From contig CAYPNP010000001.1 in the NCBI GenBank assembly GCA_964412195.1, positions 310,001 through 374,000 on the forward strand: a stretch of 64,000 nucleotides of DNA, read 5' to 3'. Below, in pieces: positions 1 through 9,063 of this stretch. A program made the translations under genes and the position numbers. The stretch comes from CAYPNP01 sp964412195 (GTDB lineage: Bacteria; Acidobacteriota; JAAYUB01). Below the pieces are notes generated by a model. The model saw only the letters and a program-made list of their open reading frames with translations. It ran no database searches and was not told the origin of the DNA. Within the stretch, counting starts at the first letter, position 1, and every line of letters starts with the position of its first letter.

Positions 1-378
1 TTCCGGATCCGCCACGCCGACTGCATGGAGCTGCTGCGGGCGGTGGCTGGCGGACACCCCGCGGCCCTGGCGGTGGCGGAGGCCGGCGCCGGCGGCTGGG
101 TCCGGTGGCTGGCCGTGCGGCAGCAGGACGGCTCCGTCCGCCGCCTGCGCGGCGAGGAGTTCCACAGCCGGGCCGGGCGGCGGCTGGGTTGGAACGCCAT
201 CCGCAGCGCCTGCTTCACGGTGCGGCGGGAGGGCGATACGTGGGCGTTCGAGGGCCGCGGGTTCGGCCACGGCGTCGGCCTCTGCCAGTGGGGGGCGGCC
301 GGCCTGGCGCGCCAGGGTTGGGACCACGCCCGGATCCTCGCCTTCTATTTCCCTGGCACGAATCTCCGCCGGGAATAG
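1..378 (+). CDS. SpoIID/LytB domain protein, C-terminal part
   Basis: This frame is open from the first base of the window, so the gene starts upstream and only its last 125 codons are present. The C-terminus has the SpoIID/LytB signature: GRGFGHGVGLCQWGA, then a Gly- and Ala-rich stretch and the closing FYFPGT. Family members are peptidoglycan lytic transglycosylases or their homologues; in spore formers SpoIID degrades cell wall during engulfment. In non-sporulating Gram-negative bacteria the role is less clear, but a cell-envelope activity is likely. The N-terminal region and any signal peptide are outside the window, so localisation cannot be read. The family call is firm; the exact activity is not. 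Confidence 0.88.
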   Translation, partial: FRIRHADCMELLRAVAGGHPAALAVAEAGAGGWVRWLAVRQQDGSVRRLRGEEFHSRAGRRLGWNAIRSACFTVRREGDTWAFEGRGFGHGVGLCQWGAAGLARQGWDHARILAFYFPGTNLRRE

Positions 379-420
379 CCTCCCGCCGGGCTTTTCCCAG
401 ACGAAAGGCCCTCCATTGAG

Positions 421-455
421 ATTTCCTTTGCGTCCTTTGCGCCTTTGCGGTGAAA
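421..455 (+). repeat. CTTTGCG-type short tandem repeat
   Basis: The spacer before the radical SAM gene holds three imperfect copies of CTTTGCG (CTTTGCGTCCTTTGCGCC and a third), followed by GTGAAA. A reverse-complement fragment with CACCGCAAAGGCGCAAA lies at about 11870-11887, just after the ferredoxin gene. This is one of several short tandem-repeat families in the spacers of this window. Confidence 0.55.
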
Positions 456-474
456 TGGTCCCGGAGGCGATCCG

Positions 475-1407
475 ATGGGCAACCGGCCGTGGCACGACGT
501 GGGGACCTTCTTCCGGGAGAGCTTCGGCGCCCCGGTGCGCAAGGTTCTCCTCAACACGGGCGAGGTCTGCCCCCACCGGCTGGACGGGAGCGGCGGCTGC
601 GCCTTCTGCGACGAGCTGAGCATCCTGCCGGAAGGGATCCGCGCCGCCCCGCCGGTGGCGGAACAGCTCCGCCTGGGGATGGCCGCGGCCGCTCGACGGG
701 GCCATGCCGGCCTGTTCATCGCCTACTTCCAGCGGGGCACCGCCACCGCCGCCCCGGTGGAGCGCCTGCGGGATTGGTGGGGGACCGCCGCCCGCACGCC
801 TGGCGTGGCGGCCCTGGCGGCGGGTGCCCGGCCCGACGCCCTGCCGCCGCCGGTGTTGGAACTGCTGGCGGAGACCGCCGCGCGACTCCCTGTATTCGTC
901 GACCTTGGCTTGCAATCGGCGCACGATGCCACTCTGGAAAGCCTCCACCGCGGCCATGACGCGGCTGGTTTCGCGGCGGCCGCCGGCAGACTGGCCGCCA
1001 TTCCCGGGATTCACACGATCGCCCACATGATCCTGGGCCTGCCCGGTGAGGACGCGGCGACGATGCGGAACAGCTTCCGGTTCCTGGCGGGGCTGCCGCT
1101 CCACGGCGTCAAGATCCACCACCTCCAAGTGGTCCGGGGGACGCCGCTGGAAGCCGAATACCGGGCGGGGCGCCTGCCGATGCTCGCGCCCGAGGACTAC
1201 GTGCCGCTCCTGGCGGACATGCTGGAGGAGTTGCCGTGGCCTTTCGTGATCCACCGGCTGGTGGGCGATCAGCCGGCGGAGAGCCTGGTCGCTCCACGCT
1301 GGGACCGTCCCAAGGCCAGGATCCTGGACGACCTGGCGGCCGAGTTCCACCGCCGCGGCACCCGCCAGGGCTCCCGCTTCGAACGGGAATCCTCAGAGAG
1401 GAGTTGA
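475..1407 (+). CDS. Radical SAM protein, TIGR01212/YhcC-like
   Basis: A 310-residue radical SAM enzyme. The iron-sulfur site is C32-x9-C42-x2-C45 in the context CPHRLDGSGGCAFC, with the long first spacer typical of the YhcC/TIGR01212 group rather than the canonical Cx3Cx2C. Downstream motifs expected of the family follow: DLGLQSAHD (QS loop), HMILGLPGED and VKIHHLQVVRGT. The enzyme should bind a [4Fe-4S] cluster and cleave S-adenosylmethionine; the physiological substrate of this family is not established. GGAGG at 463-467 sits seven bases before ATG and sets the start. It stands alone, about 95 bases after the SpoIID-like gene. Length is normal for the family. Confidence 0.88.
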   Translation: MGNRPWHDVGTFFRESFGAPVRKVLLNTGEVCPHRLDGSGGCAFCDELSILPEGIRAAPPVAEQLRLGMAAAARRGHAGLFIAYFQRGTATAAPVERLRDWWGTAARTPGVAALAAGARPDALPPPVLELLAETAARLPVFVDLGLQSAHDATLESLHRGHDAAGFAAAAGRLAAIPGIHTIAHMILGLPGEDAATMRNSFRFLAGLPLHGVKIHHLQVVRGTPLEAEYRAGRLPMLAPEDYVPLLADMLEELPWPFVIHRLVGDQPAESLVAPRWDRPKARILDDLAAEFHRRGTRQGSRFERESSERS

Positions 1408-1422
1408 ACCAATCGATTGAAA

Positions 1423-1522
1423 ATTCAACGCAGATTCATGAAGATTCTCTATGATGGTTTAAGATCAAACCAAGACTGGGTCATACAGAATCATAATCAA
1501 TCCGCGTAAATCTGCGTTGAAT
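1423..1522. repeat. 100-bp element with 14-bp terminal inverted repeats
   Basis: ATTCAACGCAGATT at 1423-1436 is matched perfectly in inverse orientation at 1509-1522 (AATCTGCGTTGAAT). The 72 bases between are AT-rich compared with the flanking genes and contain no plausible gene. The outer arms abut the radical SAM stop codon on one side and the trmL leader on the other. It could be a hairpin in the mRNA, a tiny non-autonomous inverted-repeat element, or both. Confidence 0.6.
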
Positions 1523-1574
1523 GATGGCTCTGGTCGAATCGTGTTCATCCACAGTGAATTGTCCGGAGTGTGAT

Positions 1575-2039
1575 ATGAGCGAGCCGGTGCTGCACATCGT
1601 CCTGGTGGCGCCTCAGATCCCGCCCAACACGGGCAACGTGGCGCGGCTGTGCGCTGCCACAGGCTGCCGCCTCCACCTGGTGGAGCCGCTGGGCTTCCGG
1701 CTGGACGACCGCAACCTCCGCCGCGCCGGGCTGGACTATTGGCCCCTGGTGGATGTGCGGACCTGGCCGGATTTCAGCTCGCTGCGGACGGCCCAGCCGG
1801 GAGGCCGGTTCCTCTTTTTCAGCTCCCGGGTCCGCCGGTCGTACACCCGGGCGGGCTTCGCCCCCGGCGACTGGCTGGTGTTCGGCCAGGAGGAGGAGGG
1901 GTTGCCGGACGCAATCCTCGTGGAGAACCTGGAGGCGGCATACACCATTCCGATGTGGGGGGCGGTGCGGAGCCTGAACCTGTCGACGAGCGTGGGGATC
2001 GTGACGTACGAAGCACTCCGTCAAATTAAGGGATTCTAA
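1575..2039 (+). CDS. trmL: tRNA (cytidine(34)-2'-O)-methyltransferase TrmL
   Basis: A 154-residue SPOUT-class methyltransferase, close to the usual 155-160 residues of TrmL. It shows the TrmL landmarks: the N-terminal IPPNTGN motif, the SAM-binding knot loop FGQEEEGLP and the C-terminal SLNLSTSVGI. The protein 2'-O-methylates the wobble nucleotide 34 of tRNA-Leu isoacceptors in the cytoplasm. An ATG 54 bases further upstream is in frame, but the stretch it would add is Cys-rich and overlaps the inverted-repeat element. The ATG at 1575 has GGAG a few bases upstream and gives an N-terminus that matches the family. It appears to be monocistronic. Confidence 0.92.
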   Translation: MSEPVLHIVLVAPQIPPNTGNVARLCAATGCRLHLVEPLGFRLDDRNLRRAGLDYWPLVDVRTWPDFSSLRTAQPGGRFLFFSSRVRRSYTRAGFAPGDWLVFGQEEEGLPDAILVENLEAAYTIPMWGAVRSLNLSTSVGIVTYEALRQIKGF

Positions 2040-2072
2040 GAGATCTGGAGCGGGCGGGCAAACCGAACTTCG

Positions 2073-2191
2073 CACATCGAACATTGAACATCGAACGTCG
2101 AACTCAATCCGAATCGAGATGTTCAATCTTGACTTCTCTGTTTGGCTGGTTTGACTTCGACGATCGATGTTCAGCGTTCAATGTTCGATCC
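2073..2191. repeat. Heptamer repeat arms (AACATCG type), inverted pair
   Basis: Left arm at about 2073-2103 is a run of AACATCG-like heptamers (CATCGAACATTGAACATCG and further units). The right arm at about 2155-2191 carries the reverse complement units (GATGTTCAGCGTTCAATGTT). The two arms can pair into a long imperfect hairpin just after the trmL stop codon. The same family occurs at 2447-2487, 11902-12030 and 14911-15033. Confidence 0.75.
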
Positions 2192-2221
2192 CTACGACGC
2201 AACAGTCCCCCGGACTTAAGG

Positions 2222-2251
2222 AAAAAAACCCTTCCCCGGAGGGAAGGGTTT
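2222..2251 (-). terminator. Perfect 11-bp hairpin next to an A/T tract
   Basis: AAACCCTTCCC (2226-2236) and GGGAAGGGTTT (2241-2251) form a perfect stem with loop CGGA. A run of seven A at 2222-2228 overlaps the left edge, so on the minus strand the hairpin is followed by a T tract like an intrinsic terminator. On the plus strand only three T follow. The flanking genes are both on the plus strand, so the orientation is unexpected; it may act in both directions or terminate an antisense transcript. Confidence 0.5.
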
Positions 2252-2446
2252 CATCTGATAGGAGGTTTCGTGTTCTTGCGCGTCCAATCATTACTACGCT
2301 GTGCCCCTCCCACGGTTCCACAAAATCGTATCATCGTGCGAATTCAATTCCAAGCGCTTGAAGACATTCAAGATTCATGGTTCAAAGTTTCCTGATTTAC
2401 GTCCACCTATTGGAAAAACACAACTTTCCCTCAGCCTGGGGATTGA

Positions 2447-2487
2447 CTTCGAAGTTCGATGTTCAATGTTGGATGTTCGATGTTCGG
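2447..2487. repeat. Heptamer repeat arm (CGATGTT type)
   Basis: A further run of TTCGATGTTCAATGTTGGAT-like heptamers, about 55 bases before the glycosyltransferase start. It is in the same orientation as the right arm at 2155-2191. Confidence 0.7.
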
Positions 2488-2527
2488 TTTGTTCTGCCCG
2501 AACCGCCCGAGTTACGGTGATCTCTGG

Positions 2528-2533
2528 TATAAT
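2528..2533 (+). promoter_or_regulatory. TATAAT -10 box, possibly leaderless
   Basis: A consensus TATAAT ends eight bases before the ATG of the glycosyltransferase. Transcription starting seven or so bases downstream would begin at or next to the start codon, giving a leaderless mRNA. No ribosome binding site is visible before this ATG. No good -35 box is found at 16-18 bases spacing. Confidence 0.4.
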
Positions 2534-2540
2534 CACGGCC

Positions 2541-3455
2541 ATGCCGCCGCGCCTGTCTGTCGTCATCGTCAACTGGAACTCGGGGAGCTACCTGCGGGAG
2601 AACCTGGAGAGCCTCCGCAGGGAAAATGACCTGGACGGGGTCGAGGTCCTGGTGGTGGACAACGCCTCCGCCGACGACAGCGCCCGGGCCGCGGACGACT
2701 TCCCCGGCGTCCGGCGGATTGCCTTCGACGAGAACCGGGGTTTCGCCGCCGCTGCCAACGCGGGAGCGCGCTCTGCCCGGGCGCCCCTGCTGCTGTTCCT
2801 GAACCCGGACATCACTCACACCCCGGGCAACGTACGACACCTGCTGAAGGCTTTCGACGCATGCCCCGGCGCCGCCGGCGGCTGCGGGTTGCTGCGGGAG
2901 GCCGGCGGCCGCCCTCAGGAGCACTTCCAGCTGCGCCGCCTGCCCTCGCCGGCCTGGGCGCTGGCGGACCTCTTCCTGCCGACCCGCGCCAAGACCCGCT
3001 GGCCGCTGCTCCGGCGGCACTTCTACCGGGGCCGGGCATGGGACCGGCCATTCCCGGTGGAGCAACCGGCGGCGGCTTGCCTCCTGGTCCGCAAGGAGAT
3101 ATTTGACCAGATCGGCGGTTTCGACGAGGGCTTCCTGCCGGCCTGGTTCGAGGACGTGGACCTGTGCCGGCGCCTCCATGACGCCGGCCACCGGCTGTGG
3201 TTTTTCCCCCAGGCGGAGTTCGTCCATGCCGGCGGTTACAGTGCCAATCACCTCCAAAGAGGCGAGTTCCTGACCGTGTACTGGGCCAACGCCCGCCGCT
3301 ACTACCGCAAGCACCACCCGCTCTTCGGCCGGATCTACGGCGCGCTGCTGCCGGCCGGATTCCTGCTCCGGGCCTGGACGGCGGCCGGCCGGCCGGCTGA
3401 GCAGCGGGCCTGGCGCGAGGTGCGGGCCCGGTTCCGGGAAGGGTGCGGCGTATGA
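2541..3455 (+). CDS. Family 2 glycosyltransferase
   Basis: A 304-residue GT-A fold glycosyltransferase of the rhamnosyltransferase-like group. The nucleotide-sugar binding half has SVVIVNWNS near the start, VVDNASAD, and LFLNPDI around residue 90 as the DxD-type metal site. The acceptor half carries GGFDEGFLPAWFEDVDLCRR, typical of this family. It probably transfers a sugar to a cell-surface polysaccharide or lipid carrier at the inner face of the membrane; donor and acceptor cannot be read from sequence. The frame stays open upstream into repeat sequence, so the ATG at 2541, where family homology begins, was chosen. Its stop overlaps the start of the next glycosyltransferase by ATGA, so the two are translated as a unit. 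Confidence 0.87.
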   Translation: MPPRLSVVIVNWNSGSYLRENLESLRRENDLDGVEVLVVDNASADDSARAADDFPGVRRIAFDENRGFAAAANAGARSARAPLLLFLNPDITHTPGNVRHLLKAFDACPGAAGGCGLLREAGGRPQEHFQLRRLPSPAWALADLFLPTRAKTRWPLLRRHFYRGRAWDRPFPVEQPAAACLLVRKEIFDQIGGFDEGFLPAWFEDVDLCRRLHDAGHRLWFFPQAEFVHAGGYSANHLQRGEFLTVYWANARRYYRKHHPLFGRIYGALLPAGFLLRAWTAAGRPAEQRAWREVRARFREGCGV

Positions 3456-4504
3456 AGTCCCGGCTCCTGGTCAGCATCGTGACGTACAATTCCGCGCCGG
3501 ACCTGCCGCGCTGCCTGGACAGCCTCCGCCGGCAGACCTTCCGGGATTTCCTCGTTGCCGTGTGGGACAACGCCTCCTCCGACGGGACGCGGGGAGTGCT
3601 GGCTGAGCGCGGCGGGGATCTCTCCGATACGGTCCTGTCCGATGACAACCTGGGGTACGGCGCCGGCCACAACCGGCTGCTGGCCCGCCACGAGTCCGAA
3701 TTCGTGCTCTTCCTCAATCCGGACTCGATGCTGACCAACGATTGCCTGGAGCGGGCGGTGGCCGCCTTCGACGCCCACCCCGAGTGCGGCAGCCTCAGCC
3801 CGAAGATCCGCCGACTGCCTGGGCCCGCCGAAGAGTCGGGCGCGCCTTCCACGGACGGAGCCGCGGAACCGGTGGCGCCGCCGGTCCTGGACTCCACGGG
3901 AATCTGCTGGACGCCAAACCAGCGCCACTTCGACCGTGGCAGCGGGGAGGAGGACCGGGGCCAGTACGACCGGGCCGAATACGTCTTCGGCGTCACCGGC
4001 GCCGCGGCGTTCTACCGCCGGGACTGCCTCGAGGACGTGGCCTACCGCGGCGAAGTCTGGGACGAGGACTTCTTCCTTTACCGCGAGGACGCCGACCTGG
4101 CCTGGCGCGCCGCCTGGCGGGGCTGGAAATGCCTGTACGATCCGTCCGTGCGCGCCGGCCACGTCCGGCGGGTCTTCCCCCACGACCGCCACGGCGCCGG
4201 CCGGACGGCCAACCGCCACTCGGTGAAGAACCGCTTCCTGCTGCGGATCAAGAACATGCCGCTGGCCACGTGGCTGCGCTTCTTTTTCTCCATCACAATG
4301 CGGGACCTGGCGGTGCTGGCATACGTCCCGTTCCGCGAGCCGTCGTCCCTGCCGGCCTTCTGGGATGTCGTCCGGCTGCTCCCCCGGTTCCTCCCCAAGC
4401 GCCGCGCCGTCCTCGGTTCGGCCCGCGTCCCCCGCGGCGAGATCGAGGACTGGTTCCGCCACGCCTCCCGCCCCCCGGACGTCGCCGCCGCCGGGGGCGA
4501 ATGA
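3452..4504 (+). CDS. Family 2 glycosyltransferase
   Basis: A 350-residue paralogue of the gene just upstream, beginning in the ATGA overlap. It has SIVTYNSAPDLPRC at the N-terminus, WDNASSDGT, LFLNPDS, and the acceptor-site segment DEDFFLYREDADLAWRA near residue 212. Between these lies an insert of about 40 residues rich in Pro, Ala and Glu that the first copy lacks. A hydrophobic helix around residues 270-290 may sit on the membrane. Two adjacent enzymes of this kind suggest consecutive sugar additions in one surface glycan. Only these two genes form the unit; no polymerase or flippase is near. Confidence 0.86.
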   Translation: MKSRLLVSIVTYNSAPDLPRCLDSLRRQTFRDFLVAVWDNASSDGTRGVLAERGGDLSDTVLSDDNLGYGAGHNRLLARHESEFVLFLNPDSMLTNDCLERAVAAFDAHPECGSLSPKIRRLPGPAEESGAPSTDGAAEPVAPPVLDSTGICWTPNQRHFDRGSGEEDRGQYDRAEYVFGVTGAAAFYRRDCLEDVAYRGEVWDEDFFLYREDADLAWRAAWRGWKCLYDPSVRAGHVRRVFPHDRHGAGRTANRHSVKNRFLLRIKNMPLATWLRFFFSITMRDLAVLAYVPFREPSSLPAFWDVVRLLPRFLPKRRAVLGSARVPRGEIEDWFRHASRPPDVAAAGGE

Positions 4505-4542
4505 CGTTTCGCTCTGGATCAATCACCCCTCAATATCGGAAA

Positions 4543-4578
4543 GGCATTGTGAAATGAGAGGCGGCATTTCATAATGCC
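4543..4578. promoter_or_regulatory. Inverted repeat before antitoxin gene
   Basis: GGCATT-g-TGAAATG (4543-4556) faces CATTTCA-t-AATGCC (4565-4578) across an 8-base centre. Thirteen of fourteen pairs are Watson-Crick and the remaining one is a G-T wobble. It ends 17 bases before the likely GTG start of the AbrB-type antitoxin. Antitoxins of this class usually bind such palindromes to repress their own operon, so it is a candidate operator. It could also be the terminator hairpin of the glycosyltransferase unit, although no T tract follows. Confidence 0.5.
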
Positions 4579-4595
4579 GACAGATGGAGGATGCC

Positions 4596-4871
4596 GTGAA
4601 GATCAAGGTTGATCGGTGGGGGCGGGTGAGGCTGCCAACAAAGGTCTTGGAATCCTTGGAATTGGCTCCTGGCGTTTTCTTGGAAATCGACATGGAGGGA
4701 AACGCCGTCCGGCTTCGCCCTGCCGCTGAAAAACCGTTGCTGGCGGAGCGCTCGGGCGTGCTGGTGTTCGAGGGAGTGGCGCTGGAAAAAATGTCCAAAG
4801 CTGTCAGGAAGCTTCGCGAGGCGAGAAACTGCCGCATGGGTGGGATGCAACGGCCATCAAGGCCGAAATGA
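4596..4871 (+). CDS. AbrB/MazE/SpoVT-type antitoxin, orphaned
   Basis: About 91 residues. The N-terminal 45 residues (VKIKVDRWGRVRLPTKVLE and onward) are a swapped-hairpin AbrB/SpoVT DNA-binding domain like those of VapB and MazE antitoxins. The next part, to KLREARNCR, would be the toxin-binding tail. The last dozen residues look foreign because the frame runs into the remains of a toxin gene read out of frame. GGAGG at 4586-4590 fits the GTG at 4596 better than the in-frame ATG at 4584, which would place the ribosome binding site inside the coding region. With the toxin gone, any remaining role would be DNA binding. Confidence 0.72.
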   Translation: MKIKVDRWGRVRLPTKVLESLELAPGVFLEIDMEGNAVRLRPAAEKPLLAERSGVLVFEGVALEKMSKAVRKLREARNCRMGGMQRPSRPK

Positions 4872-4966
4872 TCACTTCGGTACCGACGAACCGGCTGCGA
4901 ACGCTCAACCCCCGTGATTTTCAGCGGTTGTATAACCCCGCCGGGCCGGAGATCGTCACTCCCTGA
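4844..4966 (+). pseudogene. 3' stub of a PIN-domain (VapC) toxin gene
   Basis: Read one frame away from the antitoxin, this stretch gives 40 residues that begin DATAIKAEM and continue NRLRTLNPRDFQRL, ending EIVTP before TGA. This matches the C-terminal end of PIN-domain toxins (the T-N-x-R-D-F segment and a final I-V-x-P). The rest of a toxin of about 130 residues, including the start codon and the first acidic active-site residues, is missing. The junction with the antitoxin tail lies near 4838-4846. I infer an internal deletion that fused the end of vapB to the end of vapC. The stub overlaps the 3' end of the opposing gene by 11 bases. Confidence 0.62.
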
Positions 4967-5747
4967 GTCGGATCCATTCCTCCGAACGCACGGCGGTCGA
5001 TGCCGGCGGAGCGATCAGCCGGCACACCCCGTCGGACTCGCCCTTCTGCGCCAGGGCGGGGTCCGGCGGCTGGAAGTTCACGCTGTAGGTGGGGCCGACG
5101 GTGCCGTTGGCGTCGGACTGCGCGGCGATCATGCCCACGCGCCAGAAGTCGTCGAAGGCGAAGTCCTGGGTAGTCGCGGCGAAGTTGCAGCAGAGCCGGG
5201 TGTCCGTCTGGGTGCCGACCCCCGACGCGCCGCCGAAGTTGTTGACAGCGTCCGTTGGGGTGGCGCCGGCGGGAGTGCCCAGGGTGACGCGGATCCGGTC
5301 GCTGCCGCTCAGCGACCAGGCGGCGTGGTACATGTTCCTGGTGAAGAGGAGGTCGAGGTAGTCGGCCGCCGTGCCGGACTCGAACCGGATGATCCGCACG
5401 GCATCGGGGTCGTCCGTCGGGAACGACGGGTTGCCCGAATCCTTCTCGAGGGCCAGGGCGATGAAGCTGGCCGGGGTGACCTGGGGCTGGGTGCGCCCGC
5501 CGATGTTCATCAGCTGGACGCCCTGGGAGAACTGCACCCGGACCAGGACGTAGTAGGCGGGATCGGCGGGGTGGTTCGCGTCGCCGAACTCCGGCGACGA
5601 GAAGATCATCCGGAAGGTCCCGGCGACCTCGCACATGCCGTTCGGGTCCACCCGCGGCGTGGTCGTCTGGATCTCAATGGCGGCCGTCGCCCACGCGGCC
5701 GGCAGCAGGACGGCCACGAGCACGAGCAGAGACCGGGCTCGTTTCAT
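4956..5747 (-). CDS. Secreted protein of unknown function
   Basis: 263 residues with a clear Sec signal peptide (MKRAR, a hydrophobic run, then AWATA as likely cleavage site). The mature part is predicted mostly beta and rich in Asp, Asn and Gly, with a CC pair near residue 186 and Cys near residues 39 and 242. I do not recognise a family. It is the second gene behind aconitase on the minus strand, 34 bases after the aconitase stop, with GGAGGTG just before its ATG, so co-transcription is possible. Its 3' end converges on and overlaps the toxin-gene stub. Role: periplasmic or extracellular, otherwise unknown. Confidence 0.75.
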   Translation of the reverse strand: MKRARSLLVLVAVLLPAAWATAAIEIQTTTPRVDPNGMCEVAGTFRMIFSSPEFGDANHPADPAYYVLVRVQFSQGVQLMNIGGRTQPQVTPASFIALALEKDSGNPSFPTDDPDAVRIIRFESGTAADYLDLLFTRNMYHAAWSLSGSDRIRVTLGTPAGATPTDAVNNFGGASGVGTQTDTRLCCNFAATTQDFAFDDFWRVGMIAAQSDANGTVGPTYSVNFQPPDPALAQKGESDGVCRLIAPPASTAVRSEEWIRLRE

Positions 5748-5781
5748 CGGGCACCTCCATAACGAAGATCGGTCCGCGGCG

Positions 5782-8493
<2,712 letters not shown>

Positions 8494-8533
8494 GCCACTC
8501 TCCTTTTCAAGATGCGTCCCAAGGACGCGGCCG

Positions 8534-8563
8534 ATTGTACCAGAGGATTCGCGGCGAAGGGAA
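8534..8563 (-). promoter_or_regulatory. Promoter for aconitase, extended -10
   Basis: On the minus strand TGGTACAAT (8542-8534) is an extended -10 element. TTCCCT at 8563-8558 is a weak -35 candidate at 18 bases spacing. The predicted start site would leave a leader of roughly 35 bases before the aconitase ATG. Confidence 0.5.
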
Positions 8564-8579
8564 GCGCGCCGCGCGCAGG

Positions 8580-8900
8580 TCAGCCGACGATCCAGCCCCG
8601 TTCCCGTTCCACGAACCGGACTCCGCAGTAGTAGTCGTTCTTCCACACCACCGCGATGATCCCCTTCAGCTTTTTCTTGGCGTACTGGATGGTGACTTCG
8701 TACTCCCGGCCGAGTTTGAATTCATAGGCGTTCGGGCCTTCTTGTCCGTTCACGGCAAAGCGGAAGCCGTCGCGGGAGACGTTCTCGGCCACGATGTCCA
8801 GCGTTTGGGGATCGTCGTTCTCGTCGAGGAGTTGCAGCGAGATGGGTACCTTGACGGCAACACGTCCCTCCTTGCGCTGCACTTTCCAATTGTTGGACAT
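8580..8900 (-). CDS. Small PilZ-domain c-di-GMP-binding protein
   Basis: 106 residues that form little more than one PilZ domain. The two c-di-GMP contact motifs are present: RKEGR (RxxxR) near residue 9 and NVSRDG ([D/N]xSxxG) near residue 45. The closing strands carry GVRFVERERGW. Such single-domain proteins act as cytoplasmic c-di-GMP receptors that switch a partner protein; the partner is not evident. ATG at 8900 has GGTGGAG just upstream and is preferred over the in-frame ATG at 8930, which has only a weak site. It is divergent from the HerA-like ATPase gene. An extended -10 box lies upstream. Confidence 0.85.
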   Translation of the reverse strand: MSNNWKVQRKEGRVAVKVPISLQLLDENDDPQTLDIVAENVSRDGFRFAVNGQEGPNAYEFKLGREYEVTIQYAKKKLKGIIAVVWKNDYYCGVRFVERERGWIVG

Positions 8901-8960
8901 CTGCTCCACCCTTTGCCGATACCGTCCCATCGCTTGCCTATGGCGATTTGGATTACAAAA

Positions 8961-8989
8961 ATCATACCACAGATTCAAGGGTGCCGTCA
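8961..8989 (-). promoter_or_regulatory. Promoter for the small PilZ gene
   Basis: Minus-strand TGGTATGAT (8969-8961) is an extended -10 element about 60 bases before the ATG. TGACGG at 8989-8984 is a weak -35 candidate with a 17-base spacer. Confidence 0.5.
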
Positions 8990-9063
8990 CCAAAAGATGG
9001 GTTGTCCGGGTCCGCCGAAAGTGGGAAAATGAAAACCGATTTCGCTCCCGAAGGAGAGTGCTC

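Larger units (their letters stand above)
2040..2540. other. 501-bp spacer with repeats and a hairpin
   Basis: No convincing gene. It contains heptamer repeat arms (2073-2103, 2155-2191 and 2447-2487), a strong hairpin at 2226-2251 and a TATAAT box directly before the next gene. Open frames here read repeat sequence only. Confidence 0.6.

Noticed and set aside
2084..2395. Small frames reading NIERRTSN-like peptides
   Set aside because: They translate the heptamer repeats and are not genes.
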